Made by a program: the position numbers and the translations under genes. Source: Candidatus Cloacimonadota bacterium (GTDB lineage: Bacteria > Cloacimonadota > Cloacimonadia > Cloacimonadales > TCS61). From it: DNA of 8,304 bases. Shown in pieces: positions 1 to 6,361 of this stretch. The notes beneath the pieces are model-generated. The model did not search any database, had not been told where the DNA came from, and saw only the letters and a program-made list of their open reading frames with translations. Location of the stretch: assembly GCA_029932755.1 (NCBI GenBank), contig JAOZPK010000101.1:1-8304 (forward strand), written 5' to 3'. How positions within the stretch are numbered: position 1 is the first letter of the stretch; each line of letters starts with the position of its first letter.

Positions 1-280
1 GAAATAAACTACCAGATATCATTTGATGTTTGGAAAAGGTGAAATGGCGGTGTAAAAGACCACCAGTTCTCGGTGTGAATCGGGAAGTTAGGAAAGCCTT
101 ATCCGGTGCAATGCCAAATAGGAGAATGAGAGCCGGCCCGGCTTGTTAAGTTCTCGGGTGGGCAGCTAAAACCGGTCAGTAATGAACCCGATTGGGTATA
201 GCAATATCCGGTTTAGAGAAATAGACACTGGATTGCTTATTAAGCAATTTACAGAATTCGGCTTAATATCTTCTTTGACG
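1..280 (+). ncRNA. rnpB: RNase P RNA (type A), 3' portion; 5' end outside window
   Basis: This is the catalytic RNA of ribonuclease P, which removes 5' leaders from tRNA precursors. Conserved blocks are visible in the expected order. GGTGAAAtGG..GTAAAAG (about 38-58) is the P11/P12 region. GCAATGCCAAATAG (108-121) matches the bacterial GCAAGGCCAAATAG block. The P13 arms are GAGAA (122-126) and TTCTC (151-155), enclosing the P14 hairpin AGCCG/CGGCT (131-143), followed by GGGTGGGCAGCT. The near-universal 3' signature ACAGAATTCGGCTTA lies at 251-265 (E. coli has ACAGAACCCGGCTTAT). A small hairpin ATTGCT/AGCAAT (about 233-248) sits just before that signature. The 5' third (P1, P2 and the 5' strand of P4) is missing because the window starts inside the gene. 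The exact 3' end is uncertain because P1 cannot be paired; I put it near 280. A T-run at 285-290 follows and could terminate the transcript after P1. recJ begins about 30 bases later. Confidence 0.93.
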
Positions 281-308
281 CTTATTTTTTATATTAAAGG
301 AATGATAA

Positions 309-2045
309 ATGCAAAAAAAATGGAGAATATCTAAACCTCTATCTGAGGAACTACAGAAACAAAAAGAACATATAATTGAAAACATAAAATGCCCCGATAT
401 GATTGCAGAAATGTTAATCAGAAAAGAACTTATCAAAATTGGAGATATTGAAGAATTTTTCCATCCAGATATAAAAAATATGCACGATCCGTTCCTCTAC
501 AAGGATATGAAAAAGGCAACTAAACGGATTATATCCGCAATCGAAAAAAAAGAATTAATCACGATCTATGGTGATTACGATGTTGATGGCACAACCTCTT
601 CCGCTCTTTTATATTTAGGACTTAAAAAAGTCGGTGCTAATATTGATTATTATATCCCGCATAGAATGATTGATGGTTACGGATTGTCATTGAGTGGTGT
701 GGACATACTTAAAGAAAATGGAACAGAATTAATAATCAGCGTTGATTGCGGAATTAATGCAATTGAAGAAGTAGAACAAATAAATGATCTTGGAATGGAT
801 ATCATCATTACAGATCACCATAATCCAAAAGAAGAATTACCCAAAGCATATTCAATCATAAATCCCAAAATGAGAGGTTGCGGATATCCTTACAATATGC
901 TGGCGGGTGTTGGTGTTGCTTATAAACTTTTGGTTGCGGTATATTCTCAATTAGAGATTAACACAGACGAACTTATTGATAAATATATAGATCTTGTAGC
1001 ATTGGGAACTATTGCCGATATTGTTCCGCTTACGGGTGAAAATAGAATAATTGCCAGCCTTGGTTTAGAAAGACTAGTTAAGAGACAAAATATTGGATTA
1101 AATGCACTCATAAAACTTGCCGGACTTTCGCAGAAAGAACTTAATTCTGCTGATATTGTCTTTGGAATTGCACCACGCATAAATGCTGCAGGTAGAATGG
1201 GAAGTGCAATGCGAGCTGTTGAGCTTATGGTCTCTGTTGAAGAAGAAGAAAGTGAAGAATTAGCTCAGATCATTGAAAGAGAAAATTCATTAAGACAGCA
1301 GATAGATCAGCGTACATTCCAAGAAGCGTGTGATATTATCGAAAAGAAATACAAAAATATGGATGAAACTCCAATCATCGTTGTTTCTTCTGATGACTGG
1401 CATCCCGGAGTTATTGGTATAGTCGCTTCTAAATTGGTAGAAAAATATTATCGTCCATCAATTATGATAACATTCAAGGATGGAATTGGAAGCGGTTCCG
1501 GTAGAAGTATTGCAGGATTTAATCTTTTTGATGCGCTTGTATCTGTAGAAGAATATTTAGAAACTTTCGGTGGACATAAATATGCTGCTGGTTTGCAAAT
1601 ACTTGTGGAATATGTAGATCTACTTGAAAATAAATTAAAAAAATATGTTAAAGAACATATAACAGAAGATCAGTTAATTCCACCGTTGAATATTGATACA
1701 AAGTTGGAATTATTTGAGATCAATGATAATCTACTTGAATGGTTGGAAAAATTTGCTCCTTTTGGTCCCGGAAATATGCGTCCCACTTTCTTCACAGAGC
1801 AGGTTATGGTAGTCGGATTTCCTTATAATGTAGGAAAGAATCACCTCAAATTAAAAGTTATGAAGGATGGCTGTGAACTCGATCTTATCGGGTTTAACCT
1901 GGGAGATTATTTGCCATTCCTAAAAAAAGGTTTAAATGTTGATATTGCATATTCTTTGGAATTCAATACCTGGCAGGGAAGAACGTCAATTCAGGGAAAA
2001 TTAAAAGATCTTCGAATTGCCGGACAAGATCAAGAGGATTATTGA
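309..2045 (+). CDS. recJ: Single-stranded-DNA-specific 5'-3' exonuclease RecJ
   Basis: RecJ degrades single-stranded DNA 5' to 3' in recombinational repair (RecFOR pathway), mismatch repair and base-excision repair; it acts in the cytoplasm with Mn/Mg. The 578-residue length is normal for the family. DHH-superfamily motifs occur in order: GDYDVDG (88-94), VDCG (145-148), the signature DHH (169-171) and GTIADIVPL (233-241, with the metal-ligand Asp). NAAGR (292-296) follows, then WHPGVIGIVASK (364-375), the DHHA1 elements GSGRS (396-400) and GGHKYAAG (421-428), and finally an OB-fold segment with PFGPGN (484-489). All expected acidic and histidine ligands are present, so it looks active. The ATG at 309 has an AAAGGA-like site 5-8 bases upstream. 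The gene heads a + strand run (recJ, lipoprotein, lnt, merR); no convincing promoter lies in the short gap after rnpB, so read-through from rnpB is possible. Confidence 0.97.
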   Translation: MQKKWRISKPLSEELQKQKEHIIENIKCPDMIAEMLIRKELIKIGDIEEFFHPDIKNMHDPFLYKDMKKATKRIISAIEKKELITIYGDYDVDGTTSSALLYLGLKKVGANIDYYIPHRMIDGYGLSLSGVDILKENGTELIISVDCGINAIEEVEQINDLGMDIIITDHHNPKEELPKAYSIINPKMRGCGYPYNMLAGVGVAYKLLVAVYSQLEINTDELIDKYIDLVALGTIADIVPLTGENRIIASLGLERLVKRQNIGLNALIKLAGLSQKELNSADIVFGIAPRINAAGRMGSAMRAVELMVSVEEEESEELAQIIERENSLRQQIDQRTFQEACDIIEKKYKNMDETPIIVVSSDDWHPGVIGIVASKLVEKYYRPSIMITFKDGIGSGSGRSIAGFNLFDALVSVEEYLETFGGHKYAAGLQILVEYVDLLENKLKKYVKEHITEDQLIPPLNIDTKLELFEINDNLLEWLEKFAPFGPGNMRPTFFTEQVMVVGFPYNVGKNHLKLKVMKDGCELDLIGFNLGDYLPFLKKGLNVDIAYSLEFNTWQGRTSIQGKLKDLRIAGQDQEDY

Positions 2046-2047
2046 TC

Positions 2048-2878
2048 ATGACAAAAAAGTATAGTTATAGGCTTTTTATCTTGCTCATTTTGTTTTTAAC
2101 TGCCTGTTCAACTATAGAAATGCAATATTATAGAATTCCGGAAGAGATTAACATAATTCAAAAGATCAAAACAGATTTTATCCCTGAAAAATGCCTTTAT
2201 TCTTCCATTAATAAAACTGCTTTTATTTTAGAAAAAGAAGCTAATATAATTCATATTTATAAAAATGGGAAAAAGATCAATACAATTGGTGGACTTGGTT
2301 TTACATCTACGAGTTTTAATAAGTTAGCAGATATCACTCTCTCGCCGGATGGTAACCTTTTAGCCCTCGATAGTTTCCAAAAAAAAATTAAAAAATTTGA
2401 TATTGATGGAAAGCTTATTGCAGAACTTAACTTGAGTAATTTTATCGAACCTGCTCTCTTTGCCGTTGCTGTTGATGAGACATATTACATCTATGATAAT
2501 GCATTCAAAGAAATAATAATAACACGTACATTCGACCAATCTGACTGGTATTCTTTTGGTAAGTTTCAGCTAAGTGATCCCAGTAAAATAAGTTTAGGAA
2601 AAAATGAGATCACAATTTATGATAAGTTGAAAAATTCTACGATAATTTTTGGAATCTTGGGACAATTCCAAAATGAAATTGATGGTAATATCCAAATTGA
2701 AAAACAGCAACAATACATTTTAAAAGAGTATTTTATCTATCATCCCAAGAGTGAAAACAAATTTGCAATTTCTACAAATAAATGGAACGATTTTATTATT
2801 GAAGATAATGTGATCCTGCTCTCTGATAACGGAATTTGGATTGGAAAATTTACCTATTCAGAACCAAAAGAGAAATAA
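2048..2878 (+). CDS. Putative outer-envelope lipoprotein with beta-propeller/NHL-like repeats
   Basis: I cannot name a specific family or function. The N-terminus is a typical lipoprotein signal: basic start (KK..R), hydrophobic stretch LFILLILFLTAC (9-20) and lipobox L17-T18-A19-C20, so Cys20 should be lipidated after cleavage by signal peptidase II. The mature protein (about 256 residues) is beta-rich. It carries at least one clear propeller-type repeat, LSPDGNLLALDSFQKKIKKF (about 98-117), followed by DIDGKL, which resembles NHL or 6-bladed propeller blades; other blades are degenerate. I prefer ATG 2048 because AAGAGG (2032-2037) is 10 bases upstream. A TTG at 2042 would lie only 4 bases from it and would add just two residues. 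The gene follows recJ by 2 bases and abuts or overlaps lnt, whose product would complete acylation of this lipoprotein. A role in binding or assembly at the envelope is only a guess. Confidence 0.8.
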   Translation: MTKKYSYRLFILLILFLTACSTIEMQYYRIPEEINIIQKIKTDFIPEKCLYSSINKTAFILEKEANIIHIYKNGKKINTIGGLGFTSTSFNKLADITLSPDGNLLALDSFQKKIKKFDIDGKLIAELNLSNFIEPALFAVAVDETYYIYDNAFKEIIITRTFDQSDWYSFGKFQLSDPSKISLGKNEITIYDKLKNSTIIFGILGQFQNEIDGNIQIEKQQQYILKEYFIYHPKSENKFAISTNKWNDFIIEDNVILLSDNGIWIGKFTYSEPKEK

Positions 2879-4394
2879 ATTGTCTTCAATAAAAACCAAA
2901 ACAAAACTTAGAACCTATTTATATCCGGCTTTAGCTGGTACAATACTCGGATTAAGCAGACTTCCAATTCATCTCGGATTTCTTGTGTTTTTTGCCTTCA
3001 TTCCATTATTTCATTTCTTTAGCGAACAGCGGAAAAAGAAAGAGACCTTTTTTGCAGCAGCAGCTTTTGGTTCTACTTATACTCTTGTCTGCCTGCATTG
3101 GATATCATTGGTTACTTTTCCCGGTTATCTGGGAATATTTGTTTTGTTTGCTGTTTATTTTTATTTTGTATTCCAACTCTATTATTTTATAAAACAGCAA
3201 AATCCCAAATTTGGTTATCTCGGATTTATCTTAATTTGGATAAGTTTTGAATTCTTGCAGAATTTTAGTGAATTCAGTTTTCCATGGTTCAATTTGGGAT
3301 ATTCACTATCAGAATATTTACCGTTCATTCAACCTGTTGAGCTTGGCGGTATGTCGTTTCTTTCATTGCTGATTTTACTTGTAAATATTCTTCTTTTTGA
3401 ATTAAAAGGGAATTTTAAACGAAATATAATTATTGTTTCTGCAATCATTATTTTGTGGTCTGCTTATGGAGTAATACGGCTTAAAACAATTCAACTAACA
3501 AAAACTGATTTCAATGCTTCTATTGTTCAGGTGAGTATTCCGCAGGATAAAAAATGGGAAGAGTTGTATAGAGATTCAACATTTGCACTTTATGAAAATT
3601 TCAGCCACAAAGCTGTAAAAGAAAAAACCGATCTCATCATTTGGCCGGAATCTTCAACACCGGTTTATTTATTAAAGCAGATGGAATACAGAAAATGGAT
3701 TTTAGATCTTTCTGAAGAATTGGAAACCGATATTTTTACAGGATTCCCACACTATAAATATGTGGGTGAAGATTATCCCAATAAATTCAAATTCTATAAC
3801 TCAGCAACGCTAATTGGCAAAAACAGAAAGGTTTATCCTCCATATTACAAAAATATTTTAGTTCCTTTTGGAGAGCGAATTCCTTTCCTTAAATATTTTC
3901 CCTTTTTGTGGAATGTCCACCTTGGACAGGCTAATTGGGAATACGGTGAAAAACTGGAATACTATACAGTTAATGGCTATAAATTTTCACCACTTATCTG
4001 TTTTGAAATTGCGTTTCCATCATTAACCACAAAGATGGCAAAAAATGATGTTGATTTCATAGTCAACATTACTAATGATGCATGGTTCCACCGTTCTGCA
4101 GGGACATATCAACATGCTGCAATGACCAAATTTAGAGCTATTGAAACACGTAAACAAATATACCGTGCGGCAAATACCGGATATTCACTAATTGTTTCTC
4201 CCACCGGAGAATTCCTAAAACAAACAAAACTATTTGAAAAAACCACAATAAGCAACCCTCTTTATATCTATGAAAATAATTCTTACTTTACAAAATATTT
4301 ATTCTGGTTTCCAATTGTCTTTGTGGTTGGAGCAGGAATACTTCTTGTATATTCTGTGATAGATTGCTTGATAAACAGAAAGAGGAAGTTGTAA
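2841..4394 (+). CDS. lnt: Apolipoprotein N-acyltransferase
   Basis: Lnt transfers an acyl chain from phospholipid to the alpha-amino group of the diacylglyceryl-cysteine of lipoproteins in the inner membrane, the last maturation step in Gram-negative bacteria. The N-terminal ~210 residues hold about six hydrophobic segments. A nitrilase-like periplasmic domain (about 225-465) and a final membrane helix (about 484-508) follow. The catalytic triad is intact: Glu270 in WPES, Lys337 in YYKNILVPFGE and Cys387 in LICFEIAFP, almost exactly the E. coli positions (E267, K335, C387). NITNDAWF (409-416) is also conserved, though His replaces the usual Gly after it. Total length 517 is normal. The start is uncertain: TTG 2841 overlaps the lipoprotein gene by 38 bases, whereas TTG 2880 (1 base after the upstream stop, GAG 7 bases upstream) gives a 504-residue protein and is equally credible. 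No ATG is available before the first membrane helix. Confidence 0.95.
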   Translation: MENLPIQNQKRNKLSSIKTKTKLRTYLYPALAGTILGLSRLPIHLGFLVFFAFIPLFHFFSEQRKKKETFFAAAAFGSTYTLVCLHWISLVTFPGYLGIFVLFAVYFYFVFQLYYFIKQQNPKFGYLGFILIWISFEFLQNFSEFSFPWFNLGYSLSEYLPFIQPVELGGMSFLSLLILLVNILLFELKGNFKRNIIIVSAIIILWSAYGVIRLKTIQLTKTDFNASIVQVSIPQDKKWEELYRDSTFALYENFSHKAVKEKTDLIIWPESSTPVYLLKQMEYRKWILDLSEELETDIFTGFPHYKYVGEDYPNKFKFYNSATLIGKNRKVYPPYYKNILVPFGERIPFLKYFPFLWNVHLGQANWEYGEKLEYYTVNGYKFSPLICFEIAFPSLTTKMAKNDVDFIVNITNDAWFHRSAGTYQHAAMTKFRAIETRKQIYRAANTGYSLIVSPTGEFLKQTKLFEKTTISNPLYIYENNSYFTKYLFWFPIVFVVGAGILLVYSVIDCLINRKRKL

Positions 4395-4406
4395 AAAAAA
4401 GTAAAA

Positions 4407-4742
4407 ATGAAAAAATATTATTATACGATCGGGGAAGTAGGTAATCTGCTTGATCTGAAAGCGCATGTTTTACGCTATTGGGAAACCGAATTTCCACAAG
4501 TTCACCCTAAGAAGAAATTCGGGCGTAACCGGCGGTACAGTCCCGATGATATTGATATTTTAAAGAAGATCAAATATATGCTTCATACTCAAGGATTTAC
4601 AATAGAAGGCGCAAAAAAGAAACTTAAAATAGATATGGCAAATAAAGAGCAGATAAGTTTGGATTTTTCTATAGATAAAAAGGAAGCGAAGAAACATATT
4701 ATTAATGAATTGAAAAAAGTGAAAGAATTACTGAAAAGATAA
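4407..4742 (+). CDS. Small MerR-family DNA-binding regulator
   Basis: This is a winged helix-turn-helix DNA-binding protein of the MerR superfamily, 111 residues. The N-terminal domain reads YTIGEVGNLL (6-15) for the first helix, then the typical VLRYWETEFP (21-30) and RNRRYSPDDIDIL (40-52), the wing and second helix pair; TIEGAKKKL (65-73) matches the conserved end of the MerR fold. There is no room for a full effector domain and no cysteine at all, so this is not a metal- or redox-sensing MerR of the CueR/SoxR type. The C-terminal 35 residues are charged (KKEAKK..ELKKVKELLKR) and probably form the dimerising coiled coil. The ATG lies 12 bases after the lnt stop; only a weak, distant purine-rich site (AGAGGAAG, ending about 18 bases upstream) precedes it, so translation may be coupled to lnt. 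It is the last gene of the recJ-lnt run. Its targets are unknown. Confidence 0.88.
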   Translation: MKKYYYTIGEVGNLLDLKAHVLRYWETEFPQVHPKKKFGRNRRYSPDDIDILKKIKYMLHTQGFTIEGAKKKLKIDMANKEQISLDFSIDKKEAKKHIINELKKVKELLKR

Positions 4743-4751
4743 AGATTTGGC

Positions 4752-4785
4752 CACGAAGCCACAAAGACACAAAGAGCACAAAAAA
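4752..4785. repeat. Short degenerate tandem CACRAAG repeat, intergenic
   Basis: Four consecutive 8-9 base units are visible: CACGAAGC, CACAAAGA, CACAAAGAG and CACAAAAAA, lying 9 bases after the merR stop and before the terminator. I recall very similar cacgaagacacaaag-type tracts scattered between genes in many environmental genomes, often mis-called as short peptides resembling HEATKTQ. Here it is non-coding. Whether it is dispersed in this genome cannot be seen from one copy. Confidence 0.6.
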
Positions 4786-4813
4786 ATTGAAATAGATAAT
4801 GAAATTAGTTCAT

Positions 4814-4850
4814 AAAAAAAGCCATCCGGCAGTTGCCGGATGGCTTTTTT
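4814..4850. terminator. Bidirectional rho-independent terminator
   Basis: A perfect 10-bp GC-rich stem, GCCATCCGGC (4821-4830) and GCCGGATGGC (4835-4844), closes an AGTT loop. It is preceded by seven A (4814-4820) and followed by six T (4845-4850). The flanking A and T tracts give a U-tract on either strand. It lies between the convergent merR (+) and spy-like (-) genes, 13 bases from the stop of the latter, so it should end both transcripts. Confidence 0.93.
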
Positions 4851-4863
4851 GTGTGAGTACTAA

Positions 4864-5385
4864 CTATTTTCGTTTGATCTTTTTTAATTTAGGACTATCT
4901 TGAAATTCTCTTCGTGGATGATCAAGCATCAATTCTTCTGCTTTCTTTTTTTGTTCTGGTGTTAAGATGTTCCATCTTTGCTCTTGGTGTTCAATTCTTT
5001 TTATTGCAGCTTGTTCTTTAATCTTGAAGATCTCTTTAGTTTTATTTTCAGCTATTTTGAAATCTTTATCTTTCATTGCGCTTCTTTTATCGATCTCTAA
5101 TAATTTCAAATCAGCTTCAATAACGATCATACCTTTTTTTTCTTCAATGCGAAGATCGTTCATTTGTTCTTTTTGTTTATTTGTAAGATTTAATTCTTCG
5201 TACATCATTCGATAACCATTGTTGTGCATTCCCTGCATCATTCCATTGTGTTCACCATTTTTGAACATTTTTCCTCTCATCCCATAGTGTTCACCATCAT
5301 CAAATTTTCTACCATCTCCGTCAAAAGCTGTTAATAAACCGATTACAGCTATTACTCCGATCACTACAAATACTAATTTTTTCAT
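4864..5385 (-). CDS. Spy/CpxP-like periplasmic LTxxQ-motif protein, His/Met-rich
   Basis: This is a predicted exported protein of the Spy/CpxP/ZraP superfamily, periplasmic proteins acting as chaperones or as sensors of envelope or metal stress. Of 173 residues, 1-20 form a signal peptide or anchor (KKLVFVVIGVIAVIGLLTA). Residues 33-62 are rich in His, Met and Gly (HYGM, HNGMMQGMHNNG, MM), a composition typical of copper- or zinc-binding segments. The two family-defining motifs are present: LTNKQ (67-71) and LTPEQ (141-145), 74 residues apart, separated by long charged helices (about 70-138). The C-terminus is very basic (KLKKIKRK). ATG 5385 has AAAGGAG about 7 bases upstream. It is the last gene of the sigma/anti-sigma/sensor group but is separated from it by 121 bases that carry their own regulatory signals. 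It is a plausible regulon target of the upstream sigma factor; the metal specificity is not shown by sequence. Confidence 0.85.
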   Translation of the reverse strand: MKKLVFVVIGVIAVIGLLTAFDGDGRKFDDGEHYGMRGKMFKNGEHNGMMQGMHNNGYRMMYEELNLTNKQKEQMNDLRIEEKKGMIVIEADLKLLEIDKRSAMKDKDFKIAENKTKEIFKIKEQAAIKRIEHQEQRWNILTPEQKKKAEELMLDHPRREFQDSPKLKKIKRK

Positions 5386-5406
5386 TTTCTTTCTCCTTTA
5401 ATTTTG

Positions 5407-5426
5407 TCAGGTTCATCTAAACCTGA
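5407..5426 (-). promoter_or_regulatory. Inverted repeat in the leader of the spy-like gene
   Basis: A perfect 7-bp inverted repeat, TCAGGTT and AACCTGA, is separated by 6 bases (20 bases in all). It sits about 9 bases upstream of the ribosome binding site (5392-5398) of the spy-like gene and downstream of the candidate -10 box. It is not followed by a T-run on the - strand, so it is not a terminator. It could be an operator or an mRNA hairpin affecting translation. Function is inferred from position only. Confidence 0.4.
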
Positions 5427-5447
5427 ATTATTCTTAGTAGATTTTTT

Positions 5448-5503
5448 ACACATATCAATTTGTATTATATTCATTCCTAACTTCCATGAATTCATATATG
5501 TGT
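5448..5503 (-). promoter_or_regulatory. Candidate promoter region of the spy-like gene
   Basis: On the - strand a perfect TATAAT lies at 5469-5464, about 80 bases before the ATG. No good -35 is 16-18 bases upstream, but TGGAAGTT (5487-5480) is there, reminiscent of the GGAAC-type -35 of ECF sigma factors. The box is enclosed by an 8-bp inverted repeat (ACACATAT at 5448-5455, ATATGTGT at 5496-5503), next to the 10-base palindrome ATGAATTCAT (5486-5495). This suggests independent, regulated transcription of the spy-like gene, but the call rests on motif inspection alone. Confidence 0.35.
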
Positions 5504-5506
5504 TCT

Positions 5507-5944
5507 TCATTTTTTCCGTCCTCGTCCTGGTTCTAATTGGTTTTCTTTAGTTTCAAGATCACGACGGAAAAATTTCTTAGCTTCCTCTGCGGTCATTTCT
5601 TTCCTGAGTTGAATAAAAGAAAGGCCTATCTCTTTTTCTTTGATCGTTTGTTTCTCGATTGCATTTTCCAATCTCTTTAATACTTCCTCTTCGTTAAGAT
5701 CTTCCTCAAGCAGAGAAAGGATGAATTGTCTTCTTGCAATGAAATATTCACGATGTTTTTCACCCATCTCTTTTCTAAGTTTACGAAAATCTTCACGGCA
5801 TTGTATCGGCAATTTTGATCTCCCATGAATTGGACCTGACATACCAGGACCAAAATTCATACGATGGTATAGAAATGTTCCCAAAAATGCTAAATTGAAT
5901 GCTAACGAGACAATAAGTAAAATAAATATTGTTTTTTTAGACAT
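5507..5944 (-). CDS. CnrX/ZraP-like periplasmic sensor-type protein, membrane-anchored
   Basis: The 145-residue protein looks like the 'heavy-metal resistance/periplasmic sensor' family (PF13801 type, to which CnrX belongs). A single N-terminal membrane segment, TIFILLIVSLAFNLAFLGTF (5-24), is followed by a Met/Gly/His-containing linker (29-41). A long helical hairpin rich in Arg, Lys and Glu follows (about 50-128), ending in LRKEMTAEEAKKFF (113-126), an eroded version of the LTxEQ element. One cysteine (Cys49) is present and His is sparse, so a CnrX-like metal site is not evident. ATG 5944 is chosen because AAGGAG is 6 bases upstream. An in-frame upstream extension of 31 residues would cover the end of the anti-sigma gene and lacks a ribosome site. 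The gene overlaps the anti-sigma gene by 8 bases, implying coupled translation. In CnrYXH such a protein binds the anti-sigma factor and controls its release of sigma; that role here is inference. Confidence 0.78.
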   Translation of the reverse strand: MSKKTIFILLIVSLAFNLAFLGTFLYHRMNFGPGMSGPIHGRSKLPIQCREDFRKLRKEMGEKHREYFIARRQFILSLLEEDLNEEEVLKRLENAIEKQTIKEKEIGLSFIQLRKEMTAEEAKKFFRRDLETKENQLEPGRGRKK

Positions 5945-6341
5945 CATAATCTCCTTCAAAATAACTGTATAAAGAATCTTCACCGATAGTAATATCAGAA
6001 TCTGTATTTTCCGCATAAAGTCCGTTGCTAAGCACAATACCAGCCATGAAAGATATTAAAACAGATGCAGCGATTGAAAAACTGACAACCTTTCTCATGA
6101 ATGGATTAGAATGACTTTTGGATACAGAATTTAATATTTTCTCGTTAAGTCCTGCAGGAACTTCATCCTCAGTATATTGAAAAAGGAAATTATCAACTTG
6201 TTGTAATGTTCTTATCTCGTTTTGGCAGAGGTGACACCTGCTAATATGCTCGCGAACTTTATTGTGTTCCATCTCACTTAGTTCACCAGCAATATAAGCA
6301 TTCAATTTTTTTTCAAAGCTGCATTCATTATTTTGCTTCAT
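5937..6341 (-). CDS. Membrane anti-sigma factor with zinc-finger (ZAS) domain
   Basis: The product (134 residues) should bind and hold the ECF sigma factor encoded just upstream until a signal arrives. The N-terminal cytoplasmic domain has the ZAS signature His32-x3-Cys36-x2-Cys39 (HISRCHLC), with Cys7 as the likely fourth zinc ligand. It begins with the usual KLNAYIAGELSE-type helix (12-23), as in RsrA/ChrR-like and mycobacterial/Bacteroidetes anti-sigmas. One membrane helix spans about 85-110. The remaining 24 residues (111-134) would be periplasmic; they contain eight acidic and no basic residues, an unusually acidic and very short tail with no recognisable sensory domain. A strong site, AGGTGAGG (6353-6346), lies 4 bases upstream of the ATG. 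The gene starts 20 bases after the sigma gene ends and overlaps the sensor gene by 8 bases, so sigma, anti-sigma and sensor should be made together. Confidence 0.9.
   Translation of the reverse strand: MKQNNECSFEKKLNAYIAGELSEMEHNKVREHISRCHLCQNEIRTLQQVDNFLFQYTEDEVPAGLNEKILNSVSKSHSNPFMRKVVSFSIAASVLISFMAGIVLSNGLYAENTDSDITIGEDSLYSYFEGDYDV
5951..5956 (-). promoter_or_regulatory. Ribosome binding site deciding the sensor-gene start
   Basis: AAGGAG on the - strand lies inside the last codons of the anti-sigma gene. It is 6 bases from ATG 5944 and only 3 from the adjacent in-frame ATG 5947. The spacing favours 5944 and excludes the far longer frame extension. Confidence 0.75.
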
Positions 6342-6361
6342 TTTTCCTCACCTCTGTCCCT

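Noticed and set aside
275..294. TTGACG ... TATATT as a promoter for recJ
   Set aside because: The boxes are only about 8 bases apart, so they cannot work together as a sigma-70 promoter.
947..1180. Open frame on the - strand inside recJ
   Set aside because: It lies fully within a convincing recJ; its translation has no family resemblance and there is no ribosome site.
2042..2047. TTG 2042 as start of the lipoprotein
   Set aside because: ATG 2048 is better placed relative to AAGAGG (10 versus 4 bases) and is the stronger start codon; only two residues differ.
4752..4785. CRISPR-like array
   Set aside because: Units are only 8-9 bases with no spacers and no cas genes nearby; it is a simple degenerate tandem repeat.
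4967..5215. Open frame on the + strand opposite the Spy-like gene
   Set aside because: The - strand gene has a signal peptide, two LTxxQ motifs and an SD site; the + strand frame has none of these.
5945..6037. 31-residue N-terminal extension of the sensor gene
   Set aside because: It overlaps the anti-sigma coding frame, has no ribosome site, and the SD at 5951-5956 points to ATG 5944.
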